A DNA stretch of 64,000 bases from Acidobacteriota bacterium (GTDB lineage Bacteria > Acidobacteriota > Terriglobia > Terriglobales > Acidobacteriaceae): NCBI GenBank assembly GCA_021779935.1, contig JAJXZT010000001.1, positions 124,001 to 188,000 on the forward strand. Direction: 5' to 3'. Position numbers and translations under genes: made by a program. Below the pieces are notes generated by a model. It was not told where the DNA came from. It saw only the letters and a list, made by a program, of their open reading frames with translations, and did not search any database. Below, piece by piece: positions 26,945-35,421 of this stretch; the stretch's first letter is position 1; each line of letters begins with the position of its first letter.

Positions 26945-27402
26945 GCGCGCAATTGAGAAGTACGATCGTTGTCGCTGCCTTGGCCGGTATCCTCACCGGT
27001 GGCACGCTTGGCGCTTATATGGCCCGCAAGAATGACGGGATCGTCGAGTCGGCCAGAGTCATTGCTGCGTCGTCGGCAACGGCTGCATTCGCCGCCGAGC
27101 AATTTCGCCACGCCGACCCTCAACACGCCCGCGAAGCCGTCATGCTCCAGATTGACCTTCTGCAACAGTTCGAGCGCATCGCCCCCTCTTCGGTTCATGA
27201 AAGAAACCTTGGTTTCGCCTATACCCGTCTGGCGATGGTCGACGAAGCCGCCGGCCAGAAAGCCGACTCGGAAGTCGCATTCCAACATGCAAAGGATTGG
27301 TTTCAGAAGGTCCATCCGGAAAATCGGCTGACCGATGTCCAGATGGAAAGCTTTGTCCGGCACCTGGAAAAGCCTCCTGCGGACCGTCCCCCGCTCCCCT
27401 GA
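26941..27402 (+). CDS. Small membrane-anchored helical protein (second of the pair)
   Basis: 153 residues starting inside the stop of the preceding gene (ATGA). One N-terminal helix (IVVAALAGILTGGTLGAYMA) precedes a helical domain with a TPR-like unit near residues 75-120 (ERNLGFAYTRLAMVDEAAGQKADSEVAFQHAK). It ends in a Pro-rich tail. The layout mirrors its neighbour, so the two may form a heteromeric membrane complex. Function unknown. Confidence 0.65.
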   Translation: MSAQLRSTIVVAALAGILTGGTLGAYMARKNDGIVESARVIAASSATAAFAAEQFRHADPQHAREAVMLQIDLLQQFERIAPSSVHERNLGFAYTRLAMVDEAAGQKADSEVAFQHAKDWFQKVHPENRLTDVQMESFVRHLEKPPADRPPLP

Positions 27403-27555
27403 GTGCCCCTGCGGTCGTATTCCCATTCCCGACCCTGATCTACGCGGCTGATCTGATTCTCAATATCCTTTTCCTTTGCCGCTCGTCCGTGTTACAAGCG
27501 CATGTTCACACCATGCACGCTGCAACAAGCCGTTTTCCAATCTCCAGGAGACCTC

Positions 27556-29526
27556 ATGAAGCGTCTTTCACGGCTCTCAATTCTCGTCGTTCTTCTCCTC
27601 TCCGGCGTCCTTGCATTTGCGCAGGAAAAATCCATTCCTCCCAACGAGAATCTCGCTGTTCAGGGCATTCCACCCATACCTGCTTCGCTCGCCGAACGTG
27701 CGGACCGCTACACAAACTCCCGTTCCGCGGCGATCATGTCCTGGCACCCGACTCGCCGCGAGATGCTCATTTCGACCCGCTTTGCCGATACCGTCCAGAT
27801 CCACCTCGTCAAGTTTCCGGGCGGAGCCCGTACTCAGCTCACCTTCTTTCCTGATCGTGTCCTTGGCGCTATTTTCCAGCCGAAACTCGGCAATTACTTC
27901 CTCTTCATGAAAGACGTGGGCGGTGGCGAATGGTATCAGCTCTTCCGCTATGACATGGCTGACGGCAACATCACCATGCTGACCGACGGCAAGTCGCGCA
28001 ATCTCCCCGGTCGATGGAACAACAAGGGAGATCTTTTTTCTTGCGCATCCACCCGCCGTGACGGTCGCGACGTAGATTTCTGGGTGATGAATCCCGCTGA
28101 TCCCTCCACCAATCGAATGATCACTGAAAATACCGGCGGCGGCTGGGGAATGCTCGACTGGTCTCCGGACGACAAGACGATTCTCGCCACCGAATACATC
28201 TCCGTGAACGAGAGCCGGCTCTGGCTCGTCGATGCGGCGACCGGAAAGAAGACGCTTGCCACCCCGGAGACCAGTGAAAAAGTTGCATACCAGGGCATCG
28301 GATTCAGCGCTGACGGCAGGGGAATATACCTCACCACCGACAAGGACAACGAGTTTCAGCGACTCGCGCTTCTGGACATAGCGACCAGGAAACTTACATA
28401 CCTCACCCACTACTCATGGGATATCGAGCAAACGCTCCTCTCCCCCAATCGCAAACTCGTCGCCTACACCGTCAATGAAAACGGAACCAGCGTCCTTCAC
28501 GTCCTCAATCTCGTATCCAACAAGGAAGTTGCGCTTCCTCGCCTTCCCGCCGGCATCATCGCAGGTTTTGACTGGCGCGATAACAACGAGGAACTGGGCA
28601 TCTCACTCAACTCCGCGCGATCGCCCTCCGACGTTTATTCCGTCGATCTCCGCACCGGCAAAGTTGACCGCTGGACTTACAGCGAATCAGGCGGCCTGAA
28701 CACTCAGGCCTTCGTCGAACCGGAATTGATCAAGTGGAAGAGTTTCGATGGACTGGAGATTTCAGGTTGGCTCTACAAGCCGCCCGCCAGGTTCACTGGC
28801 AAGCGCCCGGTGATTATCGACATTCACGGCGGTCCGGAGGGCGAAGCGCGCCCCTACTTCCTCGCCCGGGACAACTACTTCCTCAACGAACTCGGTGTTG
28901 CTCTCATCTTTCCAAATGTTCGCGGATCGACCGGCTTCGGTAAAACTTTCGTCGCCCTCGACAACGGTTACAAGCGCGTCGACTCCTATAAGGACATTGA
29001 GGCGCTTCTTGACTGGATTAAGACTCAACCGGAACTTGATGCCAACAAGATCATGGTGACCGGCGGCAGCTATGGCGGCCACATGACTCTCGCCATCGCC
29101 ACCCGCGACAACGATCGCATCGCTTGTTCGCTCGATGTCGTCGGAATGTCCAACCTCGTCACGTTCCTTGAACACACCGAACCGTACCGTCGCGACCTCC
29201 GCCGTGCCGAATACGGCGACGAGCGCGACCCGAAGATGCGCGCATTCCTGGAGAGCATTGCTCCCATGAATCACGTGCAGAACATTACCAAGCCCATCTT
29301 CATCGTCGCCGGCGCCAACGATCCTCGCGTCCCCAAGAGCGAGGCCGACCAGATAGTTGCCGCTCTTCAAAAAGAAGGCACGCCGGTCTGGTACCTGGTA
29401 GGCAAAAACGAAGGCCACGGCTTCTCAAAAAAAGCCAATGCCGATTACCAGTTCTACGCGACGATTCTCTTCATTGAAAAGTACCTGCTTGGCAAGGATG
29501 TTGGCGAGTCCGTGGGAGCCAGGTAG
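27556..29526 (+). CDS. S9-family prolyl oligopeptidase-like serine peptidase, secreted
   Basis: 656 residues from the ATG at 27556 with CAGGAG five bases upstream. A signal peptide ends at VLAFAQ. Residues about 60-390 are an eight- or seven-bladed propeller (TolB-like repeats such as MLDWSPDDKTI), which gates access to the active site. The C-terminal alpha/beta hydrolase domain has IDIHGGPEG and the catalytic triad Ser505 (GGSYGG), Asp589 (NDPRVP) and His621 (GHGF). Such enzymes release dipeptides or acylated residues from peptides. The gene has its own terminator and appears monocistronic. Confidence 0.93.
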   Translation: MKRLSRLSILVVLLLSGVLAFAQEKSIPPNENLAVQGIPPIPASLAERADRYTNSRSAAIMSWHPTRREMLISTRFADTVQIHLVKFPGGARTQLTFFPDRVLGAIFQPKLGNYFLFMKDVGGGEWYQLFRYDMADGNITMLTDGKSRNLPGRWNNKGDLFSCASTRRDGRDVDFWVMNPADPSTNRMITENTGGGWGMLDWSPDDKTILATEYISVNESRLWLVDAATGKKTLATPETSEKVAYQGIGFSADGRGIYLTTDKDNEFQRLALLDIATRKLTYLTHYSWDIEQTLLSPNRKLVAYTVNENGTSVLHVLNLVSNKEVALPRLPAGIIAGFDWRDNNEELGISLNSARSPSDVYSVDLRTGKVDRWTYSESGGLNTQAFVEPELIKWKSFDGLEISGWLYKPPARFTGKRPVIIDIHGGPEGEARPYFLARDNYFLNELGVALIFPNVRGSTGFGKTFVALDNGYKRVDSYKDIEALLDWIKTQPELDANKIMVTGGSYGGHMTLAIATRDNDRIACSLDVVGMSNLVTFLEHTEPYRRDLRRAEYGDERDPKMRAFLESIAPMNHVQNITKPIFIVAGANDPRVPKSEADQIVAALQKEGTPVWYLVGKNEGHGFSKKANADYQFYATILFIEKYLLGKDVGESVGAR

Positions 29527-29561
29527 CTCCACCGGTCGACACATTTTCACTTCTACGATCA

Positions 29562-29582
29562 GGGCCGCCTTCCCCGCGGCCC
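29562..29582 (+). terminator. Rho-independent terminator of the S9 peptidase gene
   Basis: GGGCCGC / GCGGCCC arms with a seven-base loop, followed by TTTTT at 29583-29587, 36 bases after the stop codon. Confidence 0.85.
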
Positions 29583-29657
29583 TTTTTATGTAACGGTTCT
29601 GCGCTGTTTTTTGATAGTCCCTGTCGCCTCTGGCTCGCCACTCTTTATAATCCCCTC

Positions 29658-29987
29658 ATGGACGACCAGACATTTCAGACCCGCGCCGACACAGCCCTCG
29701 AGTCTCTCAAGCACTCCCTCTACGATGCCGAAGAGGATGGCGGCTTCGAAGTCGACGAATCCGGCGGAGCCTTGCAGATCGCTTTCGACGATCCTCCGGG
29801 AAAATTCATCGTCTCCCCTAATTCACCTGTACGCCAGATATGGATCTCCGCCCTCTCCACCAGTTTCAAGCTCGACTGGTCCGAGGCCGCCAATGGGTTC
29901 GTACTCCCAAAAACCGGTGAAGCCCTCAAGCCGCTCGTCGCGCGCCTCATCTCCGAACAGACCGGTAGTCCTGTCAGCCTCAGTTAA
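29658..29987 (+). CDS. cyaY: Frataxin/CyaY-like iron protein
   Basis: 109 residues; the full alpha-beta-alpha frataxin fold is readable. Helix 1 is acidic (YDAEEDGGFEVDES), the iron-binding ridge of the family. It is followed by the conserved block FDDPPGKFIVSPN and IWISALSTSFKLDW, where the family signature contains N-P-Q-IW-S. The C-terminal helix ends at LIS. CyaY donates or regulates iron for IscS/IscU Fe-S assembly. No isc genes are in the window. Convergent with the reductase gene, with a shared terminator between. Confidence 0.9.
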   Translation: MDDQTFQTRADTALESLKHSLYDAEEDGGFEVDESGGALQIAFDDPPGKFIVSPNSPVRQIWISALSTSFKLDWSEAANGFVLPKTGEALKPLVARLISEQTGSPVSLS

Positions 29988-30010
29988 CATTCGTCTCCGG
30001 AGACACGAAT

Positions 30011-30032
30011 GGCGGAAGCTATTGCTTCCGCC
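30011..30032. terminator. Bidirectional hairpin between cyaY and the YpdA-like gene
   Basis: GGCGGAAGC / GCTTCCGCC arms (9 bp, loop TATT), preceded by a second smaller hairpin CTCCGGAG at 29995-30002. It lies in a 69-base gap between convergent genes. Confidence 0.7.
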
Positions 30033-30056
30033 ACGCGTTTCTTCCTGATTCTTCAC

Positions 30057-31094
30057 TTACTCTTTGTTTCGCAACTCGGTTGGCACCGCGACCGGGTTCG
30101 AAGCCTCGCCCAGCAATTTCGACTTCAGGTCCTCGGCAATCTGCTTCCCGTGGAATCGTCCGTTCTCGATGAAAATCTCCCCCGTCTTCATGCCGCCGAT
30201 GATCACTCCTGCCAGGTAGACCCCGGGCACGTTGCTCTCCAGCGTCTTTGAGTTCACCTTCGGACGCGAATCTTTGTCCGTGATCTCCACTCCCACCGAT
30301 TTCAGAAATGTAAAATCCGGCTTGTATCCTGTCATCGCCAGCACAAAGTCGTTTTTCAGTCGCACCTCTCCGTCGGGTGTCGCCAGCGTGACCGAATCCG
30401 GCGCAATCTCCGTCACGGTTGTGTTGAAGTACGCTTTAATTTCTCCATTCTTGATTCGATTCTCGATGTCCGGCTTGATCCAGTACTTCACGTGCGCGTG
30501 AATTCCTGCGCCGCGATGCACCAGTGTCACTCGCGCTCCGTGTCTCCAGAGCTCCAGCGCCGCGATGGCCGCCGAGTTTTTCGCACCTATCACCAGCACG
30601 TCGCTGTTGTAATACGGATGCGGTTCTCTGTAATAGTGCGTGACTTTCGGCAGGTCTTCTCCCGGAATGTTCAACTCGTTCGGCAGATCGTAGTATCCCG
30701 TGGAGAGAATCAGCTTCTTCGCTCCATACTCGTACTCGCGTCCCATCAGGTCTTCCGTCGTCACACGGAATTGCCCATCGTGTCCGGTCACGCCTCGTAC
30801 TGCTTGATATTGCCGAACGTCGCACCCATGAAACTCCGCGACTTTCCGGTAATACTCCAGCGCCTCCAGTCGAGTCGGTTTCTGGTTCGCACTGGAGAAC
30901 GGGATGTCGCCAATCTCCAACAGCTCCGGAGTCGTAAAAAACGTCATGTTCGTCGGATAGTTGTAGAGCGAGTTCACCAGGCAGCCCTTGTCGATGTTGA
31001 CCGCCTTCAGTCCGATCTTTTTGGCCTCAATGGCGCAAGCCAGCCCCGTTGGCCCTGCGCCTATCACAATGACGTCAAACTCTTCTCTGTTCAT
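30057..31094 (-). CDS. ypdA: YpdA/Bdr-like thiol disulfide reductase
   Basis: 345 residues from the ATG at 31094 (MNREEFDVIVIGAGPTGLAC); the frame runs to 31142. The FAD motif GAGPTG is at 12-17, the NADPH motif VIGAKNSAAIAALEL is central, and the C-terminal block is VPGVYLAGVIIGG. Characteristic YpdA features are LVNSLYNYPTNMTFF and the absence of the CxxC of thioredoxin reductase. YpdA reduces bacillithiol disulfide using NADPH in Firmicutes; bacillithiol genes (bshA-C) are not in the window, so the substrate here is inferred. Confidence 0.88.
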   Translation of the reverse strand: MNREEFDVIVIGAGPTGLACAIEAKKIGLKAVNIDKGCLVNSLYNYPTNMTFFTTPELLEIGDIPFSSANQKPTRLEALEYYRKVAEFHGCDVRQYQAVRGVTGHDGQFRVTTEDLMGREYEYGAKKLILSTGYYDLPNELNIPGEDLPKVTHYYREPHPYYNSDVLVIGAKNSAAIAALELWRHGARVTLVHRGAGIHAHVKYWIKPDIENRIKNGEIKAYFNTTVTEIAPDSVTLATPDGEVRLKNDFVLAMTGYKPDFTFLKSVGVEITDKDSRPKVNSKTLESNVPGVYLAGVIIGGMKTGEIFIENGRFHGKQIAEDLKSKLLGEASNPVAVPTELRNKE

Positions 31095-31133
31095 GATGAC
31101 TAGAAGACTACACGCTTCCCTGCCAACGAAAAA

Positions 31134-31153
31134 GGCCGGCATTTTCGCCGGCC
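31134..31153 (-). terminator. Rho-independent terminator of the fumarase gene
   Basis: On the minus strand, GGCCGGC / GCCGGCC around ATTTTC/GAAAAT, followed by TTTTT. It lies 22 bases after the fumarase stop codon and just upstream of the ypdA start, so it isolates the two genes. Confidence 0.85.
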
Positions 31154-31175
31154 CCCGTTCGACTTGCGCGTATGC

Positions 31176-32687
31176 CTACTTGATGTTGACCATCTCCGCG
31201 ATCTTCGCCTGCCATTCTTTCGGACCGCTCTGGTGCACGGCGTTTCCGTTTACGTCCACCGCCACTGTCACCGGCATGTCCTTCACGTCGAACTCGTATA
31301 TTGCTTCCATCCCCAGGTCAGCGAAAGCAACCACGCGTGAGGACTTGATTGCCTTCGATACCAGGTAGGCTGCTCCGCCAACCGCCATCAGGTAGATAGC
31401 CTTGTTGTCGCGGATTGCCTCGATCGCCGCCGGGCCGCGTTCCGCCTTGCCCACCATGCCCAGCAACCCTGTGGCCTCCAGCATCTGCCGTGTGAACTTA
31501 TCCATACGGGTCGATGTCGTCGGCCCCGCCGGCCCAACAACCTCATCCCTGACTGGATCGACTGGTCCCACGTAATAGATGAAGCGATTGGTGAAGTCTA
31601 CCGGCAGCTTTTCGCCACGATTCAGCATTTCTGTCAGCCGCTTGTGTGCCGCGTCGCGTCCCGTCAGCAGCTTGCCATTCAGCAGGATTACTTCGCCCGG
31701 CTTCCAGCTCGCAACATCCGCCCTCGTCACTGTGTCCAGATTGACCCTGCGCGCCCCCGTGGGATCGTATGTCAGCTCCGGCCAATCGCTAAGCGACGGT
31801 GGCTCCAACGCTACCGGCCCTGACCCGTCCAGCACGAAGTGTGCGTGCCGTGTTGCCGCGCAGTTCGGAATCATCGCGATCGGCAGGTTTGCCGCGTGTG
31901 TCGGATAGTCTTTCACTTTCACGTCGAGGACCGTCGTCAACCCGCCGAGTCCCTGTGCGCCGATGCCTAGTGCGTTCACTTTCTGATAAAGCTCAATCCG
32001 CAGCTCTTCCGCGCGAGTCGACGGTCCCCGTGCGATCAACTCCTGGATGTCGATCGGGTCCATCAGCGCTTCTTTTGCCAGCAGCATTGCCTTGTCGGCC
32101 GTGCCGCCAATTCCTATCCCCAGCAATCCCGGAGGGCACCAGCCCGCGCCCATCGTCGGAACCGTCTTCAGCACCCAATCCACTATCGAGTCCGAGGGAT
32201 TCAGCATGGCGAACTTCGACTTCGCCTCCGAGCCTCCGCCCTTCGCCGCCACGGTCACGTCAACCTTGTCGCCCGAAACGATCGACACGCACGTCACCGC
32301 CGGAGTGTTGTCGCGCGTATTCTTGCGCTGTCCGGCCGGATCGGCCAGCACGCTTGCGCGCAGCTTGTTGTCGGGATTCAGATACGCCCGGCGCACGCCT
32401 TCGTTGACCATCTCTTCCGGCGTCATTGTTGCCTGCCATTGCACGTTCATCCCGACCTTCAGGAACACCGTCACGATCCCTGTGTCCTGGCAGATTGGCC
32501 GATGCCCTTCCGCGCACATGCGCGAGTTGATCAGCAGTTGCGCAATCGCATCGCGCGCCGCCGGAGACTGCTCCTTTTCGTATGCGATTGCGAGGCTTTT
32601 GATGAAATCGACCGGGTGATAGTAGGAGATGTATTGCAGTGCATCCGCAACACTTTGGATAAGGTCTTCCTGCTTGATGATTGTCAT
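31176..32687 (-). CDS. fumA: Class I (iron-sulfur) fumarate hydratase
   Basis: 503 residues from the ATG at 32687 with CAGGCGG before it. Class I signatures: RPICQDTGI, AKGGGSEAKS, GAGWCPPG and NCAATRH, supplying the three cysteines of the [4Fe-4S] cluster, then PVDPVRDEVVGPAGPTTSTRMD in the C-terminal domain. It interconverts fumarate and malate in the TCA cycle. Its length matches single-chain FumA/FumB rather than the two-subunit form. The neighbours are cysteine dioxygenase, upstream on the same strand, and divergently aspartase, which makes fumarate. Confidence 0.95.
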   Translation of the reverse strand: MTIIKQEDLIQSVADALQYISYYHPVDFIKSLAIAYEKEQSPAARDAIAQLLINSRMCAEGHRPICQDTGIVTVFLKVGMNVQWQATMTPEEMVNEGVRRAYLNPDNKLRASVLADPAGQRKNTRDNTPAVTCVSIVSGDKVDVTVAAKGGGSEAKSKFAMLNPSDSIVDWVLKTVPTMGAGWCPPGLLGIGIGGTADKAMLLAKEALMDPIDIQELIARGPSTRAEELRIELYQKVNALGIGAQGLGGLTTVLDVKVKDYPTHAANLPIAMIPNCAATRHAHFVLDGSGPVALEPPSLSDWPELTYDPTGARRVNLDTVTRADVASWKPGEVILLNGKLLTGRDAAHKRLTEMLNRGEKLPVDFTNRFIYYVGPVDPVRDEVVGPAGPTTSTRMDKFTRQMLEATGLLGMVGKAERGPAAIEAIRDNKAIYLMAVGGAAYLVSKAIKSSRVVAFADLGMEAIYEFDVKDMPVTVAVDVNGNAVHQSGPKEWQAKIAEMVNIK

Positions 32688-32857
32688 TGCCGCCTGATAA
32701 GGGATTCCCGGGAGTATGGGGTACGAAGGAATCCTCTTCAAGCTTACAAAACATTGGGACAGAACTGGTAAACAAATTCGGTGGAGCTCCGGCAGTGTCA
32801 GGAAAAGGACACAGGCGCGCTGCTCGATCATGGCGCAGCCGCCTGCTCGTTATTGCT

Positions 32858-33442
32858 TTAAGCTGGTTTGCCGTACACCGTGTCAAAGTGCAACTGCACT
32901 TCGCCGCAGGTACGCTTCTCCGCCGAGTACACCAGGCAATGGTCGAACGGCCGCGAGTAGATATGCAAACTCACCGCCCTCTCCCCGAACTCTTTTGGAT
33001 TGGTGACTTCGTGAACTGGCTCCGCCGGATCCACGCCTGCCGGGTTCTCGCTGCTCATTTCGAACAGGCTGGTCGGGGCCAACTCGCAGCATCCCTCCGC
33101 GCAGTCGGCAATCACGCGATAGTTCTGCACCATCAGCCGCCCAATTGGAGTTGCCATCCAACACTTCTGGCCTTCGTGGTTGTGAATCGAACTTCCCTGG
33201 CCGACCTCCCAGCAGATCGCTATCAGGTCGTACATATCCGTGTGGTCCACAAGGTTGCGCGTGTAGTGCTGGGTGTTCCACGTTAAGTAATTCTTCAAGC
33301 TCTGCGGCTCCACCGGATGCTTCCGCAAGAACTCCGTCACCTGCGGCACGTCATCGAAGGTTACCGCGGGCAGTGCCCGCAGTTGCCCCACAAACTCCCC
33401 GATGGTGTACAGCTTCTTGGTTGATTGGACAGTGTTGGCCAT
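32858..33442 (-). CDS. cdoA: Cysteine dioxygenase
   Basis: 194 residues with a complete CDO cupin. The iron ligands are HNH (His87 and His89) and His160 (SLHIY). Cys94, exactly five residues after the second ligand, is the position that forms the Cys-Tyr crosslink in the animal and some bacterial enzymes. The sequence between motifs (GQKCWMATPIG) is typical of bacterial CDO. The enzyme oxidises L-cysteine to cysteine sulfinate with O2. It is 170 bases upstream of fumarase on the same strand and divergent to aspartase. Confidence 0.93.
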   Translation of the reverse strand: MANTVQSTKKLYTIGEFVGQLRALPAVTFDDVPQVTEFLRKHPVEPQSLKNYLTWNTQHYTRNLVDHTDMYDLIAICWEVGQGSSIHNHEGQKCWMATPIGRLMVQNYRVIADCAEGCCELAPTSLFEMSSENPAGVDPAEPVHEVTNPKEFGERAVSLHIYSRPFDHCLVYSAEKRTCGEVQLHFDTVYGKPA

Positions 33443-33652
33443 CTTTCCTCGGTCATTTCGGCCAATGGGCAGGCGTTGAGTGAAGAGCGCCCGATATCGT
33501 CACATGAACCTGTGACGAATGCAAGCGTCTATCGCCTGCCATTCACCGTTGCCGCCAATTCCACTTTCCAGCAATTTCCTCTGTCTTTCCGCTTCCCAAT
33601 CGCGGTTCTTCGCATCTGCTTAGTGTGCTGTCATACTTCCTGGCAGGAGGCG

Positions 33653-35092
33653 ATGATGACCGCCATGCGTACTGAAAAAGACTCTCTTGGTACAAAGGAA
33701 ATCCCCGCTGGCGTTTACTACGGCATCCAAACCGCGCGTGCCATGGAGAACTTCCCCATCAGCGGCCTGAGAGCCCATCCCTCTCTTATCCGCTCCGTTG
33801 CCATGGTGAAGCAGGCCGCCGCCGACGCCAATCGCGCACTCGGCCTCGTGGACAACGCCCGCGCCGGGGCTATCATTACCGCCGCCAAGGAAGTCCAGGA
33901 AGGCCGATGGAACGACCAGTTTATGGTCGATGTCTTTCAGGCTGGGGCCGGCGTCAGCTTTCACATGAACGCCAACGAGGTCATCGCCAACCGCGCCACC
34001 GAGCTTCTTGGCGGCAGGCTCGGCGAATATCTGGTCCATCCCAACGACCACGTCAACTACGGCCAGTCCACCAACGACGTCTTCCCCACATCCATGCGTC
34101 TTGCGGCGCTGCTTGAGTTGGAGAATCTCTATCTCGTCCTCGATTCTCTGTCCGCGTCGTTTTCCGCCAAGGCAGCCGAATTTCACGACATTCTGAAGTC
34201 CGGCCGTACCCACATGCAGGACGCCGTACCCATTCGCCTTGGACAGGAATTCGCCGCCTATTCTGGGGCCATTCGCCGTTGCCGCCTTCAAATCGAGCAC
34301 CAGTCGGAATTGCTCCGTGAAATCGGTCTCGGGGGCTCTGCCGTTGGCACCGGCATCAACACTCATCCCAACTACCGCGCACAGGCCGTCACCAACCTCG
34401 CGCACATTTCTGGCCAGCGCCTGCTCCCGGTTGACGATATGCGTTACGCCATGCAGTCCAACCTTGCGATGTCGTCGCTTTCCGCGGCCCTGCGCAATCT
34501 GGCGCTTGAAGTGATACGTATTTCCAACGACTTACGCCTGCTTTCCTCCGGGCCCAACACCGGTTTGGGCGAGCTGGGCCTCCCGGCGCTCCAGCCCGGG
34601 TCTTCCATCATGCCCGGCAAGATCAACCCCGTTATGCCGGAACTCGCCGCCATGGTCTCGTTTCAGGTAATTGGCAATGACACCGCGGTTGCCTTCGCGG
34701 TACAGGCCGGCCAGCTCGAACTCAACGTCATGATGCCCACCATGGCGTACTCGGTGCTCCAGTCCATCACAATCATGACCAACATGCTCCGGCAGTTCAC
34801 CGGTCTATGTGTCGCCGGAATCACCGCCAACCCTGACCGTTGCGAATATTACTTACACCGCACCGTCGCGCTCGCAACCGCCCTGAACCCCTACATCGGC
34901 TACGCCGAGGCTGCGGAGATTGCCAAGGAATCAATTAGAACCGGCCGTTCGATTATTGATATATCTCGGTCTTCTGGATATCTGACAGAGGAGCAGATTA
35001 GCCAGATTCTTGATCCGCAAGGCATGGTAGATCCGGCTCCTCCCGTCGGCGCCCACGGGCCCCGGGACACTCCTCGTAACGCGCGTAAGTAG
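33653..35092 (+). CDS. aspA: Aspartate ammonia-lyase
   Basis: 479 residues from the ATG at 33653 with AGGAGG a few bases upstream; an adjacent ATG at 33656 is equivalent. The fumarase/aspartase superfamily blocks are all present: GQSTNDVFPT, SGRTHMQDAVPI, GGSAVGTG and the flexible SS loop GSSIMPGKINPVMPE (about residues 316-330) with the catalytic Ser. This loop with the Lys-rich N-terminus (GTKEIPAGVYYGIQT) favours aspartase over class II fumarase. It converts aspartate to fumarate and ammonia. The C-terminus has a Pro-rich extension. Confidence 0.95.
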   Translation: MMTAMRTEKDSLGTKEIPAGVYYGIQTARAMENFPISGLRAHPSLIRSVAMVKQAAADANRALGLVDNARAGAIITAAKEVQEGRWNDQFMVDVFQAGAGVSFHMNANEVIANRATELLGGRLGEYLVHPNDHVNYGQSTNDVFPTSMRLAALLELENLYLVLDSLSASFSAKAAEFHDILKSGRTHMQDAVPIRLGQEFAAYSGAIRRCRLQIEHQSELLREIGLGGSAVGTGINTHPNYRAQAVTNLAHISGQRLLPVDDMRYAMQSNLAMSSLSAALRNLALEVIRISNDLRLLSSGPNTGLGELGLPALQPGSSIMPGKINPVMPELAAMVSFQVIGNDTAVAFAVQAGQLELNVMMPTMAYSVLQSITIMTNMLRQFTGLCVAGITANPDRCEYYLHRTVALATALNPYIGYAEAAEIAKESIRTGRSIIDISRSSGYLTEEQISQILDPQGMVDPAPPVGAHGPRDTPRNARK

Positions 35093-35282
35093 TACACCAG
35101 ACCTCCTGATCTCGCTTGCTGGGATACTAAACGCCAATCAGTGGCAGCAGCCCGTTTCTGTCCATTGAATTCTTTTATTTCACATGGAAAACCCGAAAGC
35201 GCGAAGATACATCTAAAGTCAAGGACTTAGTTTCTTTACTGGTACCCCGGTATCGAATCGGACGAAACCCGCGTTAAGGTAC

Positions 35283-35310
35283 TTGTTATCTTGTTCTAAT
35301 AAGGTAAAAT
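35283..35310 (+). promoter_or_regulatory. Promoter of the OmpA-like gene
   Basis: TTGTTA at 35283-35288, a 16-base spacer and TAAAAT at 35305-35310. The transcript would have a leader of about 105 bases before the ATG at 35422. That leader contains two small hairpins (GGAG..CTCC at about 35324-35339, and GTGA-AAG-TCAC at 35359-35368). The 329-base gap upstream of the gene holds no other gene. Confidence 0.6.
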
Positions 35311-35421
35311 TTTCGTCAAGGATGGAGTGTTGTCGCTCCGCACACCTTGGGTCAAATGTGAAAGTCACATGTTTTTGTGTTCAGGTTGCGCTCTGCCGCT
35401 GGACTTTTGGAGGATTTCTGC

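Noticed and set aside
33620-34405. Open frame on the minus strand opposite aspA
   Set aside because: Antisense to a certain gene, glycine- and valine-rich translation, no ribosome site.
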